Assembly (NCBI GenBank): GCA_964642235.1
Contig: CAZXOP010000100.1
Location: forward strand, 1 to 7,043
Direction: 5' to 3'
DNA length: 7,043 nucleotides
Source of the DNA: CAYSND01 sp964642235
GTDB lineage: Bacteria > Bacteroidota > Bacteroidia > Bacteroidales > UBA932
Shown here: piece by piece, positions 6,570-7,043 of the stretch
Layout of the letters: each line of letters opens with the position of its first letter
How positions within the stretch are numbered: the first letter of the stretch is position 1
Made by a program: the position numbers and the translations under genes
The notes under the pieces: generated by a model
Database searches by the model: none
What the model saw: the letters and a program-made list of their open reading frames with translations, nothing else
What the model was told of the DNA's origin: nothing

Positions 6570-7043
6570 TTAGTATTTTTTCTTTAAATTCGCATCTATA
6601 AAGTAATGGAGCAAAATCTCATCATACTTATACCCCATTGAGCCCATCACGGCTGCCCCTATCTGACATAGTCCCACTCCGTGTCCCCATCCTGCTCCCA
6701 AAAGGGTAAAATTATTAGCATCCTTTCTGACAATAAATGCAGAACTATAGAGGTGGGACTCCGAAAGTGCTTTCCTAATTTCAAGCTCCTTCCCAATTAT
6801 CATACTCTTCTTACTCCCCACAATCTTGATTTCATACAATCTTCCCGATGCCCCTCTTTTTAGAGGGACAACATCAATAATCTCCCCAAAATCAATCCCT
6901 GTACGTCTCCGCACTATATCAGAGAGCTCTTCGGTGGTATATTTCACCTCCCATCTATAAAAGTTTTTAGTCTCTTGATCATAACTGTTCAATGCCTGAC
7001 CAAGAACTTTCTTATCGGTGGTATTGCAGAAAGAGTCCGGAGA
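6570..7043 (-). CDS. SpoIID/LytB-domain protein, C-terminal part (runs off the right edge)
   Basis: The reading frame is open from the right edge to the stop at 6570-6572, giving 157 residues that begin SPDSFCNTTDKKVLGQ; the true start lies beyond base 7043. The SpoIID signature GWGHGVGLCQIGA is at 6654-6692, followed by the usual Tyr-rich tail (DEILLHYF). A DQETKNFYRWEVKY stretch and a TGIDFGEI stretch upstream are also typical of Bacteroidota members. In sporulating Firmicutes SpoIID is a lytic transglycosylase cutting denuded glycan strands, while LytB enhances an amidase; which activity applies here cannot be told, as the catalytic Glu region is outside the window. The internal TTG at 6992 is not a real start: the frame continues upstream with family-like sequence. 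It is followed after 5 bp by the AmpG-like gene, suggesting that its products are recycled by that importer. Confidence 0.88.
   Translation of the reverse strand, partial: SPDSFCNTTDKKVLGQALNSYDQETKNFYRWEVKYTTEELSDIVRRRTGIDFGEIIDVVPLKRGASGRLYEIKIVGSKKSMIIGKELEIRKALSESHLYSSAFIVRKDANNFTLLGAGWGHGVGLCQIGAAVMGSMGYKYDEILLHYFIDANLKKKY

Noticed and set aside
6990..6992. TTG at 6992 as the start of a complete 140-residue SpoIID-like protein.
   Set aside because: The frame stays open to the right edge and the upstream residues (SPDSFCNTTDKKVLGQ) look like family sequence, so the gene is cut by the window edge rather than short.

Overview
The window looks like a chromosomal segment of a member of the Bacteroidota, probably Bacteroidales. 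It has Bacteroidota-type promoter elements (TAnnTTTG) at the left end and no Shine-Dalgarno sequences in front of its genes. Arg is mostly AGA/AGG and Ile is often ATA. The gene content also fits: a bacterial OPT-family transporter, peptidase T, NamZ, a long AmpG-like permease and a SpoIID/LytB-domain protein. I cannot name the genus. There are no tRNA genes, insertion sequences, CRISPR arrays or other signs of mobile DNA, and coding density is very high.

Layout. Bases 1-162 form a regulatory region. A near-consensus promoter faces left, out of the window, and is followed by a leader containing a boxA-like string that may belong to an rRNA operon. A second promoter-like -7 element faces right. 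A two-gene plus-strand operon follows: an OPT-family peptide transporter (163-2166), then peptidase T (2177-3403), 10 bp apart. It is a simple peptide-use unit: import of small peptides and removal of the N-terminal residue from tripeptides.

From the right edge a three-gene minus-strand operon reads toward it: the C-terminal part of a SpoIID/LytB-domain protein (6570 to beyond 7043), an AmpG-like muropeptide permease (4690-6564) and a NamZ-type exo-N-acetylmuramidase (3408-4685). The gaps between them are 5 and 4 bp. Together they look like a peptidoglycan turnover and recycling unit: a glycan-chain-processing protein, an inner-membrane importer, and an enzyme that releases MurNAc from glycan ends. 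Its promoter lies outside the window. The two operons converge with only 4 bp between stop codons and no convincing terminator.

Nothing here is clearly a new system. The points most worth a second look are the roughly 190-residue periplasmic insert in the AmpG-like protein, which contains a stretch resembling bacterial Ig-like/Calx-beta-like repeats; the possible rRNA-operon start at the left edge; and the compact SpoIID-AmpG-NamZ arrangement.
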